Shown here in pieces: positions 8,754-10,628 of a stretch of 10,628 nucleotides of DNA. A program made the position numbers and the translations under genes. This stretch comes from Coemansia sp. RSA 922 (taxonomy: Eukaryota; Kickxellomycota; Kickxellomycetes; Kickxellales; Kickxellaceae), in NCBI GenBank assembly GCA_027577415.1, contig JANBQS010000901.1:1-10628 (forward strand), written 5' to 3'. Under the pieces are notes generated by a model, which saw only the letters and a list, made by a program, of their open reading frames with translations, made no database searches and was not told where the DNA came from. The first letter of the stretch is position 1; each line of letters begins with the position of its first letter.

Positions 8754-10425
8754 TTATTTTTGGATATGCCAGAGTGTGCACCAAGTGCCTCGACCCTCTT
8801 AGCATAGAAAAAGACAACTCCAAGCCCCTTTCATAAAGTGAGAGGACACACCTCTCTCGTTCGATTATTTTCGGGGAGCATACCATGGAGGCATACTAAA
8901 TCAATAGCTTGGGTGATTATATCAAAATAATATTGCAGTGCAGATGACATTTCCTGCACTCGAGAGATCAGGATAGTAGATACAGCAGAAGCCAAGGCAT
9001 TTGATGAGAGTAGCGGGATTTGGCTGGTGTTTGTTACCTGTTTCAAGTCCATGTCAACAAGAAATTTCATGCTTGAAATGTTACCACTTATGACAACACT
9101 CACCGGCCTTTACTCTGATGGTATAACAAGTGCTAGTATTTGGGAACATGTCACGTAAACTAGAAACAATTGTGAAGTTTACAAATTGCCATGGAGCACT
9201 AGTTACAATACAATTGTGTGTGTTGGTTGACTTTCCAAGGTGTAGCCGCCAAAGGTATAACATATAGACAAAGTGTTGAATCACTACAGGTTTGCATCGA
9301 AAGCACTTGCCTACAGTTGGCAGTTGCAATATCTCTACGGCTGTCCTGGGATTTTAGCATACCTGCGATTGACTATATCCACCCTGCTTGCTTGTAGAAG
9401 GCTAAACAGTTGCCGGTATAAAGCTCCTACATAGCTTGTGCGCTCTTCATATATTGGAATCATCAAAAGCCACTGGTCCTGAATAATTATTGGCACCAAT
9501 GCTCCCATATGGAAGAGTAAGTTGTGCACTTGCATGCAAAGCTGCTTGCTTTGCTTTACTTTAAGTGAATACATGCTCTCTTTTACTCTTACGCATGAGC
9601 ATGCTCAGTGAGTTTAAATTAAAGATGTAAACAATATTCCACCCAAGCTTTATTTCTCGTAGCACCAACCCGTGGCTATCTGGAGTAGTTTGTCTCGGAG
9701 CAAGAGGGCGAGTGTGTGAGAAGAAATTCATGTTGGAAACAAAAATTGAAAAAAAGCATTGTCGCAGTTTTGACTGCTGACTTTAAATGACGGCATTGGC
9801 ACACTTGTAATAGGACAGAGTCCTTTGATTTTGATATTTCTGTATGCTGCTCTTGTACGGCATTTTTTGAACACGTGAAATAGGATACTTTGGCCAAGGG
9901 CGTTTGATACTCTGGGAATCACAGCCTGCATCAGACATTGATGCATGTGGACTAAAGAGGAGAGGGCGCATGATAGAACAATCAGAGCCTGTTCCTAATA
10001 TTGCTATTTTGCTGGTGATAAAAGTGGACTGCTGCATGCATGATAGTATCCTAGATAACCTTTAGATATCTTTTATCTTTCAGGTGATTCGGACCATTTG
10101 AGCTGTTGTTGCTTTACTCGCCTGCCTGCATTTCTCCAGCCATTTCATCTGTAAAGAAATTATCAGATTTGACAATCAAATCAAACCGCAACCCCCAAAA
10201 AAAAAAGTTTTCATGATTGTGCGTGCATGAGGGTTCGAAAACTACCGCTACTGTCTCTTCGTCGTCTGGAGTTGTCCTCAGTAGTTTCTGTTGGGGGAAG
10301 AAGCAGAAATGGCTATTCTCATGGAATGCGGCCTCTGAGCCACAGACGGCAGCCATTTTCTTGGTTTGGAAGGCAATAAGTTGTAACTTGAAGGCAGTCA
10401 GAGCACTGTAATGGTTCCTGAATGT
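8754..10425 (-). CDS. Possible multi-exon or decaying gene, product not recognised
   Basis: I do not recognise this product, and the model is incomplete. On the minus strand, open segments of about 70-105 codons nearly tile the region, in changing frames: about 10425-10114, three overlapping ones between 10037 and 9560, 9574-9335, 9355-9079 and 9109-8831. The plus strand has little comparable. Some joins look like introns. A CTAAT branch precedes an acceptor at 10426. A GTAAAG donor lies at 10117. A GTGAGT donor at 9103 pairs with a CTGAT branch and acceptor at 8959, which keeps frame into an exon at 8958-8884. A GTATGC donor at 8883 could lead to a last exon at 8788-8754 ending in TAA. The join near 9350 fits no intron; it looks like a one-base frameshift in an A run. 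The stretch is therefore a gene with introns, a pseudogene, or chance. No domain motif, membrane segment pattern or start codon is secure. Confidence 0.28.
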
Positions 10426-10445
10426 CTGTGCGTTGAATTAGCATC

Positions 10446-10628
10446 AGAATAGTTTGTAGATTGTTCAAAGATAAAATTATCAAGGGAGCGTGTGGCTTTG
10501 TCTAAGCTACTTTCCTCATAGCCACCTGATTAGACACTAATTAACTGTTGTTATCCGGAGGATATTCATGAAAAGGAAGCAGAACACAAACGCAGACAAC
10601 AGTGCGGCAGGCAACTGCTGTGGTGTTG
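10446..10628. other. Right-hand edge, no feature seen
   Basis: I see no firm feature here. On the minus strand a frame at the very edge is open for about 27 codons with hydrophobic content, and a phase-0 junction after ATGAGGAAA (near 10510) could be a first exon of the unresolved gene to the left. Both are too short to judge, and the window ends here. Confidence 0.3.

Noticed and set aside
8627..8830. Small nuclear RNA gene behind the TATA box
   Set aside because: None of the diagnostic snRNA sequences (U1 5' end, U2 branch-recognition region, U5 loop, U6 core) is present, so no RNA feature was annotated.
9311..9362. A 52 bp intron with donor GTATGC at 9362 and acceptor TAG at 9311
   Set aside because: The motifs look right, but the phases of the two flanking open segments do not match, so it cannot join them without a stop.
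10205..10260. GGTTCGAAAA, which looks like a tRNA T-arm
   Set aside because: The bases flanking the loop do not pair into a T stem on either strand, and no acceptor or anticodon arm could be found.

Overview
The window is nuclear DNA of a fungus. It carries two clear protein genes in the same orientation, followed by about 2.7 kb of lower-GC DNA in which no gene can be called with confidence. The assignment to fungi rests on a full-length fungal-type 1,3-beta-glucan synthase catalytic subunit (FKS family), a membrane-anchored squalene synthase, and a short spliceosomal intron with GTAAGT donor, ACTAAC branch site and TAG acceptor. The lineage is not fixed. An intronless 5.9 kb FKS gene, GC-rich codon use and FKS sequence clearly diverged from the budding-yeast enzyme suggest an early-diverging group (a zoopagomycete such as the Kickxellales would fit), but this is inference.

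Layout. 1-332: pyrimidine-rich leader and promoter DNA with a C10 run. 333-6212 (+): FKS1-type glucan synthase, one exon, 1959 residues. 6213-6567: 355 bp AT- and T-rich spacer that must hold the FKS 3' end and the squalene synthase promoter. 6568-7897 (+): squalene synthase (ERG9), two exons around a 106 bp intron at 6812-6917, 407 residues. 7898-8753: 3' flank with a GAAA repeat, AATAAA sites and an isolated TATA box. 8754-10445: on the minus strand, open segments in changing frames cover nearly the whole stretch, with splice-like and frameshift-like joins. This may be a multi-exon gene or a decaying one; I do not recognise the product. 10446-10628: nothing firm.

The two sure genes act in separate pathways that both support the cell surface. 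FKS1 extrudes 1,3-beta-glucan through the plasma membrane into the wall. ERG9 commits farnesyl diphosphate to ergosterol, the sterol of that membrane. Their adjacency may be chance. I found no evidence of an undescribed system. The points most worth checking are the DINED variant in squalene synthase, the natural substitutions in the FKS echinocandin hot spots, and the unresolved minus-strand stretch.
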